A stretch of 14,063 nt of DNA, taken from positions 1 through 14,063 of the forward strand of contig JBHIBR010000010.1 of the NCBI GenBank assembly GCA_046759145.1, given 5' to 3'. The stretch comes from JBHIBR01 sp046759145 [NCBI: Nitrospinota bacterium]. Its GTDB lineage: Bacteria; UBA8248. Positions 6,239 to 14,000 of this stretch are shown in pieces. A model generated the notes under the pieces. It saw nothing but the letters and a program-made list of their open reading frames with translations. It had not been told where the DNA came from and did not search any database. Position 1 is the first letter of the stretch. Each line of letters opens with the position of its first letter. Made by a program: the position numbers and the translations under genes.

Positions 6239-7477
6239 TCACTTCCGCACCAGGATGAGCTGGCCCTGGGCTGAGTCGATGGTGACGTCGAAGTGCCGCA
6301 AGAAGCTCAGGCCTAGGAGTCCGGCCAACGCCTTCCCGGGCCTGCCCATGCTGTGGACCACCGCCTCCACGTCCCGGGCCTCGGCCGTCCGCACCCGCAC
6401 CGAGCTCAGCCGCACGAGGGGCGCCTCCACCACCTCGCCCAACGCCGTGGTCAGGCGCACCCGCTTCGCATCCTTGGGGATGGAGAGGCCAACGGCCCGG
6501 GCGAGCTCGGGACTGATGGTGGTGAAGGTGGCCCCGGTGTCCAGAATGAAGGTCGCCCGCTTGCGGCGGTTGATCTCAACGGGCACCAGGATGGCCGTCC
6601 CCTTCTTCTGGAAGGGGACGACAACCCGGCCGGCTCTCGCCTCCCGGGCGGCTCCCGCGGGCAGCCAGCCCACCCCCAGCCGGCGGAGCCTCTCCTCGAA
6701 GGCCTCTCCGCCGCTCACCCGCCCGGCCGGGAGGAAACCCCGAAGCAGGCCGCCCTCCCCCCGGGGGTCCTCGGCCTGCACGTGATACCAGGCTCCCGCG
6801 GTGACCCGGATGCGGTGGAGGAAGCGCACCAGCGTCCCCTCGGACAGCAGGGCCACCACGCCCGACTCCGACGATGTGCCGCGATAGAGGGGGCCCCCGC
6901 CCGGGCCGACCCGTAGGGAGAGGGCGCCCCATTCGGCCTGCGGGGTGAGCTCGAGGGAGTAGAGGCACCGCCGAAAATCCCCCACGAAGCGGGCCCATTC
7001 CGCAGCCTTCGTGCGCGCCACCACCCGGAGCGCCCTGTCCCGGTGAACGGCCAGGAGGTCCCACACCTGCTGCCGGGCCTTGCCCTTGCCATACTGCCGC
7101 ACGAACTCGAAGACCAGCGCCTCTCCCAACCGGCGGTAGCCCTGGCGCACCAGGCGGTATTTCTCTCGCTTGTGGAGGGCGAAGTCCGCGGCCAGGCGCT
7201 CCTTCACCCACTCGGAAAGCGAGAGCCCGCGCAGGGGGAAGGAGGAGACTTCCACCGAAGCCCGGGCCCGAGGGCCCGGGGCGTCGCGGAAGGCGGTCTG
7301 GACTCCCGCCAGGGGCTCCGTCTCGATGCCCCACCCGGGTGGCACCGCAAGACGGAAAAAGCCGCCCGGGTCCCGGTAGAAGAGCGCCGCGCCGGCGTCC
7401 CGGACCGAGAGGAAGCCCGCGAGGCTGAGGACCACCGCATACGCCAGGGCGCTTCGAATGTGCGTCACACGAGCCAC
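6239..7477 (-). CDS. Exported retropepsin-like aspartyl protease with SH3-type and PsbP-like regions
   Basis: This 412-residue protein is predicted to be exported. Residues 1-30 are a signal peptide (hydrophobic LAYAVVLSLAGFL, cleavage near AGA30). Residues about 32-176 start YRDPGGFFRLAVPPGW, a pattern like PsbP/DUF1795-type surface domains. Residues about 184-252 look like a bacterial SH3 domain (LRVGPGGGPLY, then VVALLSEGTLVRFL, WYHVQ and GFLPAGRV). Residues about 284-412 are a retropepsin-like domain with the active-site loop FILDTGATFTTIS (Asp313-Thr-Gly-Ala) and GLLGLSFLRHFDVTID (386-401). One Asp per chain implies action as a dimer. The start is GTG 7477 with GGGAGG 7 nt upstream. It may process or sense envelope proteins; the target is unknown. 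A good promoter lies just upstream. The protein is a mosaic of three modules, so a scaffold or receptor role rather than a protease is possible. Confidence 0.82.
   Translation of the reverse strand: MARVTHIRSALAYAVVLSLAGFLSVRDAGAALFYRDPGGFFRLAVPPGWGIETEPLAGVQTAFRDAPGPRARASVEVSSFPLRGLSLSEWVKERLAADFALHKREKYRLVRQGYRRLGEALVFEFVRQYGKGKARQQVWDLLAVHRDRALRVVARTKAAEWARFVGDFRRCLYSLELTPQAEWGALSLRVGPGGGPLYRGTSSESGVVALLSEGTLVRFLHRIRVTAGAWYHVQAEDPRGEGGLLRGFLPAGRVSGGEAFEERLRRLGVGWLPAGAAREARAGRVVVPFQKKGTAILVPVEINRRKRATFILDTGATFTTISPELARAVGLSIPKDAKRVRLTTALGEVVEAPLVRLSSVRVRTAEARDVEAVVHSMGRPGKALAGLLGLSFLRHFDVTIDSAQGQLILVRK
7261..7280. repeat. Perfect 9-bp inverted repeat inside the retropepsin-like gene
   Basis: CCCGGGCCC (7261-7269), GA, GGGCCCGGG (7272-7280). 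It lies in the codons for residues about 66-72 of the minus-strand protein, at the linker-like DAPGPRARA segment. The 2-nt loop is tight, so in RNA the stem would open to 8 bp. It resembles the palindromes in purD and the kinase in type but not in sequence. Confidence 0.4.
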
Positions 7478-7515
7478 CGGCTTCCCTCCCTCTCGGAGAT
7501 GGCGGACACGGCCGG

Positions 7516-7544
7516 AATCTATCAGGGAAACTCCGGGGCGTCAA
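7516..7544 (-). promoter_or_regulatory. Sigma70-like promoter of the retropepsin-like gene
   Basis: On the minus strand TTGACG (complement of 7539-7544) is followed by a 17-nt spacer and TAGATT (complement of 7516-7521). TG one base upstream of the -10 makes it an extended -10. The match is 5/6 for the -35 and 4/6 for the -10. The predicted transcript start, about 7509, leaves a leader of about 30 nt before GTG 7477. This is the best promoter in the window. Confidence 0.6.
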
Positions 7545-7557
7545 CGGCGGTGTCGCC

Positions 7558-7587
7558 TTGCGGCCCTTTCGACGGGTGGGCTATCCT
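7558..7587 (+). promoter_or_regulatory. Candidate promoter of the CoA-transferase gene, divergent from the retropepsin promoter
   Basis: TTGCGG (7558-7563), an 18-nt spacer and TATCCT (7582-7587). The match is 3/6 and 4/6, so weak, but placement is right for ATG 7636. It lies 14 bp beyond the -35 of the opposite promoter, so a regulator bound at 7545-7557 could affect both. Confidence 0.35.
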
Positions 7588-7635
7588 GGCCCTGGCCTAA
7601 AGGGAGGAGGTTCCCACCCTTCGCGGAGCGCAGCC

Positions 7636-8814
7636 ATGCCCCTTCCCCTGGATGACGTCCGCGTGCTCTCCCTGGGGGTTTCCATCAGCGCTCCCCTGAC
7701 GGCGCGGTACCTGGCTGACCTGGGGGCCGAGGTGATCAAGGTGGAGATGCCGGGCAAGGGGGACCTGGCCCGGGAGTGGGACACCGTGGTGCGGGGCGAG
7801 AGCGCCGCCCACTTCTGGGTGAACCCCAACAAGAAGAGCATCACGGTGAACCTGAAGGCCCCGAAGGGGCGAGAGATCATCCTCCGCCTGGCCGCTCGCT
7901 CAGACATTTTTTTGGAAAACTTCAGCCCCGGGGCGGTGGACCGGCTGGGCCTGGGCTACGGGGCCATCCGGGAGGTGAGCCCCCGGATCATCTACCTCCA
8001 CGCCTCGGGCTACGGCCAGGACGGGCCCTACCGGGAGGGGAAGGCCTTCGACATGCTCATCCAGGGGGAGGCGGGCTTCGTAGACCCCACTGGAACCCCC
8101 GAGCAGCCCTGCAAGGTGGCCGTCTCGATATGCGACGGCCTCACGGGCCTGTGGGGGGCGCTCTCTCTCCTTGCGGCCATCCGTCACCGCGACCGCACGG
8201 GAGAGGGCCAGGAGCTGGACCTGAGCATGTTCGACTGCGCAGTGAGCATGCTGGGATATTTCCCTTTCTACTACTGGTACCGGGGGGAGGTGCCCACGCG
8301 GGAGGGCATCCGCCACTGGATGATCATCCCCTACGGGGGCTTCCGGGCGGCGGACGGCAAGTGGGTGAGCTTCGCCTGCGGCAGCCAGGTCCTGTGGGAG
8401 AAGTTCTGCGAGGTGGTGGGACGGGAGGAGTGGCTCTCCGACCCCCGCTTCTCAGACAACGAGGCACGGGTGCGCAACCGTGAGACGCTGAACGCCGAGA
8501 TCGAGCGGCTCATCGCGGCCGCGCCCCGGGATGCGTGGCTCGAGAAATTCCGCCAAGCGGGCATCCCCTGCGGGGCGGTGAACAACCTGGCCGAGGTGTG
8601 CGAGCACCCCCAGACGCTCCACCGCAACCTCTTCCCCGAGGTAGAGGGGCCCTACGGCAGGGTGCACATCGGGAAGTTCCCCGTCCGCATGGGCCGCATC
8701 ACACCGCGCCTCGCCCCTCCCCCGCGCCTGGGGGAGCACACCGAGGAGGTCCTGCGCGAGCTGGGCTACAGCCCACAGGAAGTGGAGGCGATGCGGCGGG
8801 AGGGGATAATATGA
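7636..8814 (+). CDS. CaiB/BaiF (class III) CoA-transferase family protein
   Basis: The 392 residues match the family length of about 400. Class III transferases move CoA between acyl groups through an aspartyl-CoA intermediate. Relatives act on carnitine, oxalate, benzylsuccinate, bile acids, or racemise 2-methylacyl-CoA. Seen: the family start DVRVLSLGVSISAPLTARYL, then LGAEVIKVEMPGKGD, NKKSITVNLKAPKG, LENFSPGAVDRLGLGY and ASGYGQDGPYREGKAFD, followed by Asp139 in FDMLIQGEAGF, the likely catalytic carboxylate. The C-terminal part has VAFACG-like FACGSQVLWEKFCEVVG and the tail LGEHTEEVLRELGYS. I chose ATG 7636 because GGAG lies 7 nt upstream and the protein then begins MPLPLDDVRVLSLG. The frame is open further upstream (GTG 7576, TTG 7558), but those additions are not family-like. 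The substrate is not readable; an acyl-CoA dehydrogenase follows after 134 bp. Confidence 0.92.
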   Translation: MPLPLDDVRVLSLGVSISAPLTARYLADLGAEVIKVEMPGKGDLAREWDTVVRGESAAHFWVNPNKKSITVNLKAPKGREIILRLAARSDIFLENFSPGAVDRLGLGYGAIREVSPRIIYLHASGYGQDGPYREGKAFDMLIQGEAGFVDPTGTPEQPCKVAVSICDGLTGLWGALSLLAAIRHRDRTGEGQELDLSMFDCAVSMLGYFPFYYWYRGEVPTREGIRHWMIIPYGGFRAADGKWVSFACGSQVLWEKFCEVVGREEWLSDPRFSDNEARVRNRETLNAEIERLIAAAPRDAWLEKFRQAGIPCGAVNNLAEVCEHPQTLHRNLFPEVEGPYGRVHIGKFPVRMGRITPRLAPPPRLGEHTEEVLRELGYSPQEVEAMRREGII

Positions 8815-8840
8815 GGCGGACCTCGAATCCCTTGTCACGG

Positions 8841-8864
8841 GGGAGGGCGGCCTTGAGCCCTCCT
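8841..8864 (+). terminator. Hairpin between the CoA-transferase and acyl-CoA dehydrogenase genes
   Basis: GGAGGGC (8842-8848) and GCCCTCC (8857-8863) form a perfect 7-bp stem with an 8-nt loop, plus one G-U at 8841/8864. No T-run follows. It could attenuate or separate the two genes. The rest of the 134-bp gap 8815-8948 shows no promoter I can support. Confidence 0.35.
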
Positions 8865-8948
8865 GTCGATTCCGGGTTCAGAAGAAGTTAGAGGGGCGTG
8901 CGCACCGGCTCCGCCAAGGGTTCGTAGCACGCTCTATGAGGGTGAAGC

Positions 8949-10103
8949 GTGGACTTTTCCCTCAACGAGGTTCAGCGCGGCGTGCAGCGCCTGGTCCGGG
9001 AGTTTGTGGACAAAGAGGTGATGCCCGTCGCCGTAGAGCTGGAGCTGGAGGACACCTACCCCACCCAGCTCGTGGGGCGGATGCAGGAGCTGGGCTTCTT
9101 CGGCTTCCCCATCCCCGAGCGATACGGGGGGGCGGGGATGGATTGGGTGAGCTACGCCATCCTCATGGAGGAGCTGAGCCGGGGCTGGATGAGCCTCACG
9201 GGGGTGCTCGGGACCCACCACATCACCACCTGGATGATCGAGAAGTTCGGCAGCGAGGAGCAGCGCCAGGAGTACCTCCCCCGGCTGGCCACGGGCGAGT
9301 GGCACAGCGGGATGGCCCTCACCGAGCCCGGCTGCGGCTCCGACGCGGCCGCGCTCAGGACCACCGCCCGGCGCGAGGGGGAGGTGTACATCGTCAACGG
9401 GACGAAGATGTTCATCACCAACTCCGAGCACGGCACCATGTTCAGCACCTTCGTCCGCACCGACCCCCATGCGACGCCCAAACACCGCGGGATCAGCTGC
9501 CTGCTCATCCACAAGGGCACGCCCGGCTTCACCGTGAGCCGCCACCTCCGGAAGATGGGCTACCGGGGGCTCCGGACGGGGGAGCTCATCTTCCAGGACG
9601 CCCGCGTTCCGTGCGAGAACCTCCTGGGGGAGGAGGGGAAGGGTTTTCGCTACATCATGGCGGGCCTGGAGGGGGGGCGGATCAACGTGGCCGCCCGCTC
9701 GGTGGGCCTCGCCCGCGCCGCCTTCGAGGCCTCGATCCGCCACGCCCAGGTGCGGGAGACCTTTGGCAAGCCCATCTGCCAGCACCAGGCCATCCAGTTC
9801 AAGCTGGCCGACATGGCGACCCGCATCGAGGCGGCCCGGCTCCTCACCCACCAGGCCGCCGCCCTGAAGGACCGGGGCGAACGTTGCGACCTGCAGGCGG
9901 GGATGGCGAAGCTCTTCGCCTCGGAGGTCTCGGAGTTCTGCGCCTCGGAGGCCGTCCAGATCCACGGGGGGATGGGCTTCATCCAGGAGGGCCCGGTGGA
10001 GCGGTATTTCCGCGACTGCAAGCTCCTCACCGTGGGCGAGGGCTCGAACGAAATCCAGCGCGTCATCATCGCCCGAAGGCTCCTGGAGCTCTACCCCGTC
10101 TAG
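8949..10103 (+). CDS. Acyl-CoA dehydrogenase family protein
   Basis: The 384 residues are a normal length for this FAD enzyme family, which introduces an alpha-beta double bond into acyl-CoA and passes electrons to electron-transfer flavoprotein. Seen: an N-terminal helical domain (MDFSLNEVQRGVQRLVREFV), LGFFGFPIPERYGGAG, the FAD/substrate signature ALTEPGCGSD (123-132), a middle beta-domain with GTKMFITN, and a C-terminal helical domain with RETFGKPI, QIHGGMGF, YFRDCK and VGEGSNEIQR. Glu364 in that last motif is at the position of the catalytic base of medium-chain enzymes, so the active site looks intact. GTG 8949 is used, with GAGG 7 nt upstream. Chain specificity (short, branched or cyclic) cannot be told. 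It is downstream of a CoA-transferase with the same orientation, fitting activation then dehydrogenation of an organic acid. Confidence 0.93.
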   Translation: MDFSLNEVQRGVQRLVREFVDKEVMPVAVELELEDTYPTQLVGRMQELGFFGFPIPERYGGAGMDWVSYAILMEELSRGWMSLTGVLGTHHITTWMIEKFGSEEQRQEYLPRLATGEWHSGMALTEPGCGSDAAALRTTARREGEVYIVNGTKMFITNSEHGTMFSTFVRTDPHATPKHRGISCLLIHKGTPGFTVSRHLRKMGYRGLRTGELIFQDARVPCENLLGEEGKGFRYIMAGLEGGRINVAARSVGLARAAFEASIRHAQVRETFGKPICQHQAIQFKLADMATRIEAARLLTHQAAALKDRGERCDLQAGMAKLFASEVSEFCASEAVQIHGGMGFIQEGPVERYFRDCKLLTVGEGSNEIQRVIIARRLLELYPV

Positions 10104-10112
10104 GAAACCCCG

Positions 10113-10232
10113 ATGAAGCTCGACCTCCCCATCCGGGGGAAGACGGTGATGGCCGAGGGCGAGGTGGTGGGAAAGGCCGGTTTTAGGAGGCACCCGGGGT
10201 GCTTCCCCGGAGGGGCAAGGGAGCTCTCTTGA
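10113..10232 (+). CDS. Small ORF of 39 codons after the acyl-CoA dehydrogenase, possibly a remnant
   Basis: ATG 10113 opens 9 bp after the dehydrogenase stop and ends at TGA 10230-10232, giving 39 residues beginning MKLDLPIRGKTVMAEGEVVG. The first 24 residues look like the start of a folded protein; the last 15 (RRHPGCFPGGARELS) are low-complexity and coincide with a GCACC/GGTGC hairpin (10188-10204). One reading is a larger gene cut off by a palindromic insertion or deletion; another is a non-coding spacer. No clear ribosome site precedes it. I do not recognise a family. AGGAGG at 10185-10190 lies inside it but has no convincing gene behind it. Confidence 0.3.
   Translation: MKLDLPIRGKTVMAEGEVVGKAGFRRHPGCFPGGARELS
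10188..10204. repeat. Hairpin with GGCACC/GGTGCT arms upstream of the MBL gene
   Basis: AGGCACC and GGTGCTT pair over 7 bp (one G-U) around a 3-nt loop. The arms resemble the GGGTGCC/GGCACCC arms of kinase insertion 1 (3544-3563), and both copies are followed closely by GCAAGGGA (10215-10222 here, 3577-3584 there). Shared origin is possible but short GC-rich matches arise by chance. Confidence 0.3.
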
Positions 10233-10248
10233 ACGAGGGGGAGGGGTA

Positions 10249-10986
10249 ATGCGCTGGTTCTGCATCTGGTTCGCAGTCGGTTTCTGTCTCTCCTCCTCCC
10301 CTCCGGCCGAGGCGCAGGGCGAGGTGCGCCTGCGCTGGTACGGCCACAGCTTTTTCCTCCTCACATCGGCCGCGGGCGTGCGGGTGGCCATCGACCCCTT
10401 CGGCCGGATCGGCTATCCCCTGCCCCGCGTGGGAGCCGACGTGGTGGCCCTCAGCCACGAGCACTCCGACCACAACAACGCCGCCCTCATCGGGGGCAAC
10501 CCCCGCGTCCTGCGGGGCCTCGCGCCCGGGGGCAGCTGGGCGAAGGTGGACTTCACCCGCAAGGACGTGCGCATCCGCTCTCTGCCGGGATTCCACGACG
10601 AGGCGGGGGGAAGCAAACGGGGGAGGAACGGGATTCTCTTGCTGGAGGTGAGCGGGCTGCGCATCGCGCATCTCAGCGACATCGGGGCCATCCCCGATGA
10701 AGAGGTGCTGAGGACGCTTGAAGGGTTGGACGTGCTGCTCGTGCCCGTGGGGGGCTACTTCAGCATCGACGGGCCGCAGGCGGCCGACCTCGTGCGGCGC
10801 TTGCGGCCCCGGGTTGCGATCCCCCATCACTACAAGACCCCCGCCACAGCCGACTGGCCCATCGCGGACGAGAGGGCCTTCCTGGCCCGCTTCCCCCGGG
10901 CGAGGCGGCTGGGAGTCTCCGAGTTGCGCCTCGAGGCGGGGCGGCTCCCTGCGCCCACCGAGGTGTGGGTGATGGACTACCGGTAG
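10249..10986 (+). CDS. Exported metallo-beta-lactamase-fold hydrolase, UlaG-like
   Basis: The 245 residues begin with a signal peptide (MRWFCIWFAVGFCLSSSPPAEAQ, likely cleaved near AEA22), then start the MBL fold with LRWYGHSFFLLTSAAGVRVAIDP, which is typical of UlaG/UPF0173-type hydrolases. The metal site is complete: H70-E-H72-S-D74-H75, H116 in PGFHDE, D144 in HLSDIG and H193/H194 in PHHYKT. Two divalent metals are expected. UlaG relatives open a sugar-acid lactone and others hydrolyse phospholipids, but the substrate here is unknown. Most members with this pattern are cytoplasmic, so the signal peptide is notable and suggests a periplasmic role. ATG 10249 has GGAG about 5 nt upstream. No close functional link to the acyl-CoA dehydrogenase is evident. 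This is the last gene with the high-GC host composition. Confidence 0.88.
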   Translation: MRWFCIWFAVGFCLSSSPPAEAQGEVRLRWYGHSFFLLTSAAGVRVAIDPFGRIGYPLPRVGADVVALSHEHSDHNNAALIGGNPRVLRGLAPGGSWAKVDFTRKDVRIRSLPGFHDEAGGSKRGRNGILLLEVSGLRIAHLSDIGAIPDEEVLRTLEGLDVLLVPVGGYFSIDGPQAADLVRRLRPRVAIPHHYKTPATADWPIADERAFLARFPRARRLGVSELRLEAGRLPAPTEVWVMDYR

Positions 10987-11016
10987 ACAGAGCGATGGAT
11001 GACAGGTGAGCCGCTA

Positions 11017-14000
11017 ATGTCGGCCGAAAGGGTGCAAACAGCACTTCAAGAATACGCTTCAGGCATTAGATCGATCCGCCTTGATCCCAATCATCACCCA
11101 GAAACCTCTCTCTACACCAAGTTCGAAGAAGTACTGCGTGAAATAGCCAAAGAACTGGGGCTACCCATTGAGATTATCCAACAGTACACGGCCGGAGAAG
11201 CAGGCGCGCCGGACTTTGGGATAAAACGCCCTCGATTCGCGCTAATAGGGCATATCGAAGCCAAGGAACCGGAGAAGAATCTGGACCATCTCACTGGGCG
11301 GGACCGGCAGCAGTTTGAACGCTACCTCGACTTGCCTAATTGGATCCTAACGAATTTCTGGGAGCTCCGCCTTTACCAAGATGGCAAACTGGTTGACCGG
11401 GCGGAGTTGGTTCCCAAGGTCGCCCTCGACCCCGCCCGCAAAAAGGCAGTCGTGCCCCATCACGATCCGCACAAGGCTTTGTTCCTTCTAGAGGCATTCT
11501 TAAGACGTAGCCCCTCGCCCATTAAAAATGCCGCACAGCTATGCGCGGAGCTTGCCCGAAGCGCCAGGCTTGTTCGAGCAGCGGTTTGCGATGCATTGGA
11601 ATCGCCGGACTCCGGAAATGCTAAAGCCCTCCGCCAGGTTTTTGACGAATTCAAGGATGCCCTTTTCTCCGATTTGGACGAGGCAAAGTTCGCGGACGCC
11701 TATGCGCAGACCCTCGCCTATGGGCTCCTTCTTGCCCGCAAGACAACGGGAAAGGAGCTTGAACTGGAAAGCGCCCATAGGTTCGTGGACGAGATGCAGC
11801 ACCGGCTCCTTTCAGCAACGCTCCGTCTTCTCGCCCAACCCGAGGTGACGAGGATCATCGGTTGGACCACCCGGTCCCTGATTGACCTCGTGAACCGGGT
11901 GGATCCGGCGATCCTTCTAGTGGACAGGCTTGGCCGAGACCCCATTCTATACTTCTACGAGGACTTTCTGGCCGCATACGATGAGGCTTTGCGAAAACAG
12001 GCAGGAGTCTATTACACCCCACCTCCCGTCGTCAACTTTCAGACCCGCTGCATCCAAAGACTCCTTCGAGAGGTGTTCGGAAAACCCCTCGGCTTCGCCG
12101 ATGATGGCGTAGAGGTACTGGACCCAGCAGTGGGGACCGGGACCTATCTCGTGTCCGCCCTGAAAGAAGGAGCCCAAGCGGTAGAGAGCGCAATGGGGGA
12201 AGGGGCGGTCCCACAATACGTTTCCTCGATGCTCGACCATCTCCACGGCTTCGAGCTTTTAGTTGGGCCATACACAGTCGCCCATTTCCGTCAGGCCACG
12301 GCCGCTCAAGAACTTGGCGGGAGTCCATCGGCTCGACTCCCCATTTTCCTCACAGATACCCTTGAACCAGCCCATACCAAAAAGGCCTTCATGGGAAGCT
12401 TTGGCTTCATGTCGGCTCCGATTACGGAGGAGCGACAAGAAACCGATCACGTAAAGAGCGAAGTTCCCATCATGGTCATTCTTGGCAATCCGCCTTATGG
12501 TCGCGGCAAGGCCATATCCGGTTGGGTTTGGGAAGAGCTATTGGAAGATTTCCGCAAGCAGGTCCCGAAAGAAGAGCGAGTGAACTTGAAGAACCTTGCA
12601 GAGAAATACGTATACTTCTATCGTTGGGCCACTTGGAAACTATTCGAGCAGGACTCTTCGCCAAAACGCGGCATCCTCAGTTTCATTTCCAATCGCTCCT
12701 TCCTCGAGGGTGGAGCCTTTTCCGGCATGCGAGCCATGTTTCGGAAGCGGTTCGAGCGTATCTTCGTCATAGACCTGCACGGGAATAAGAGACCGGCCCT
12801 GCCTGCACACGTGGCGAGAGATGAGAATGTATTTCCAGAAACTCAAGTCGGCATCACAATTACCTTCTGTATCGCAGGCGGAAAAAAGACGTCTCACGAG
12901 GCCGAGGTTTATTATACAGAGGTTTGGGGAGACGCGGACCAGAAAGATCAATGGTTGAATAGGGCTGATCTTTCCACGATAGAGTACGTACCAGTAGAGG
13001 GACAAGGAATTGACCCTTTTTTGCCCAGTCTCACCAAGGTATTTGGGGAATGGCCTGAATTGAAGGGCGAAGTGTTCCGAAAAGCATTTAGCGGTATCGA
13101 GACGAACCGAGATTCGTTTACGGTTGCCCCTGATCCCAGGATTCTGGAGCATAGGTTCGGAGTATTCAAGGCTTCCCGTCCCGCACAGAGGCGAGAAATT
13201 TTCCATGAATCCAGGGATCGCGGTGCCGGTGCAGTGGCCGCTCTTGTACTTAATAAAAAGTGGATATCACGATACGGCTACCGACCGCTAGATCGCCAAT
13301 TCTTTATTAACCACAGAGCATTCATCGACTGGACGAGGCCATCTTTGCAGAAGGCATGGGGGGATAAAAACGTCGCCATTGCGACGCTCCCGAAGGGGCA
13401 TGGCACCGGCCCTGTAGTATTTGCCCACTGCTTTCTTCCAGACAGGCATTGTTTTCGCGGGAGCTACGGTGGCCACATATTCCCCCTATGGATTCGCGAT
13501 GGCGCACAAGAAGAAACTGACCCCAACGACGCCCATAATTTTCGACTAGAGCTAGTCCAGGCCCTACAGAAGGGCTTGAGGAAAGCCATTTCGGCGGATG
13601 AGTTCTTTGCCTTTTGTTACGCTGTCCTTGCATGTGAAGCCTATTCGCGCCGTTTTGGGCGCGATCTGGCTCGAAGCTTCCCCAGGGTGCCGTTTCCGAA
13701 ATCCACGACCCTTTTCTCGGCTGGGGCGGCTCTCGGGAAACGTCTCCTGGCCCTCCACACATTTGAAGAATCCTATCCGAACGACGGCAGCATCGGGCTC
13801 GAGGGAAAACCAAAGACAATCGGCACGCCTGAATATCTCGACGAGCCTCAGGTGCTCCTCATTGGGGAAAATGCCCGGATTAGACCTGTTACCCCGGACG
13901 CCTGGGGTTACCAAGTGAGCGGCTATGAGGTGCTCCGGCAGTGGCTGGAGCGGCGAGAAGCGTTATCGCTCGATAGACGCATGATCCGCGAGCTTTTCAA

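Noticed and set aside
6117-6785. Plus-strand frame of 222 codons opposite the retropepsin-like gene
   Set aside because: Starts at TTG directly after another gene's stop and is Ser/Arg/Pro-rich; the minus strand encodes clear DTGA and SH3-type motifs.
7558-7635. N-terminal extension of the CoA-transferase to TTG 7558 or GTG 7576
   Set aside because: The added residues are not family-like and would overlap the predicted promoter; ATG 7636 has a well-placed GGAG.
10199-10249. 16-codon GTG ORF behind AGGAGG before the MBL gene
   Set aside because: The spacing is acceptable, but the peptide is very short and Gly/Arg-rich, and it ends on the MBL start; no support beyond the ribosome-like site.
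8934-10391. 485-codon open frame on the minus strand opposite the acyl-CoA dehydrogenase
   Set aside because: It is antisense to a clear family protein and rich in Gly, Ala, Pro, Arg, His. Long stop-free shadows are expected at this GC content; no domain or ribosome site supports it.
12640-13914. Several minus-strand frames of 60-190 codons opposite the restriction-modification gene
   Set aside because: All are antisense to one uninterrupted 1,015-codon frame with methylase and nuclease motifs.
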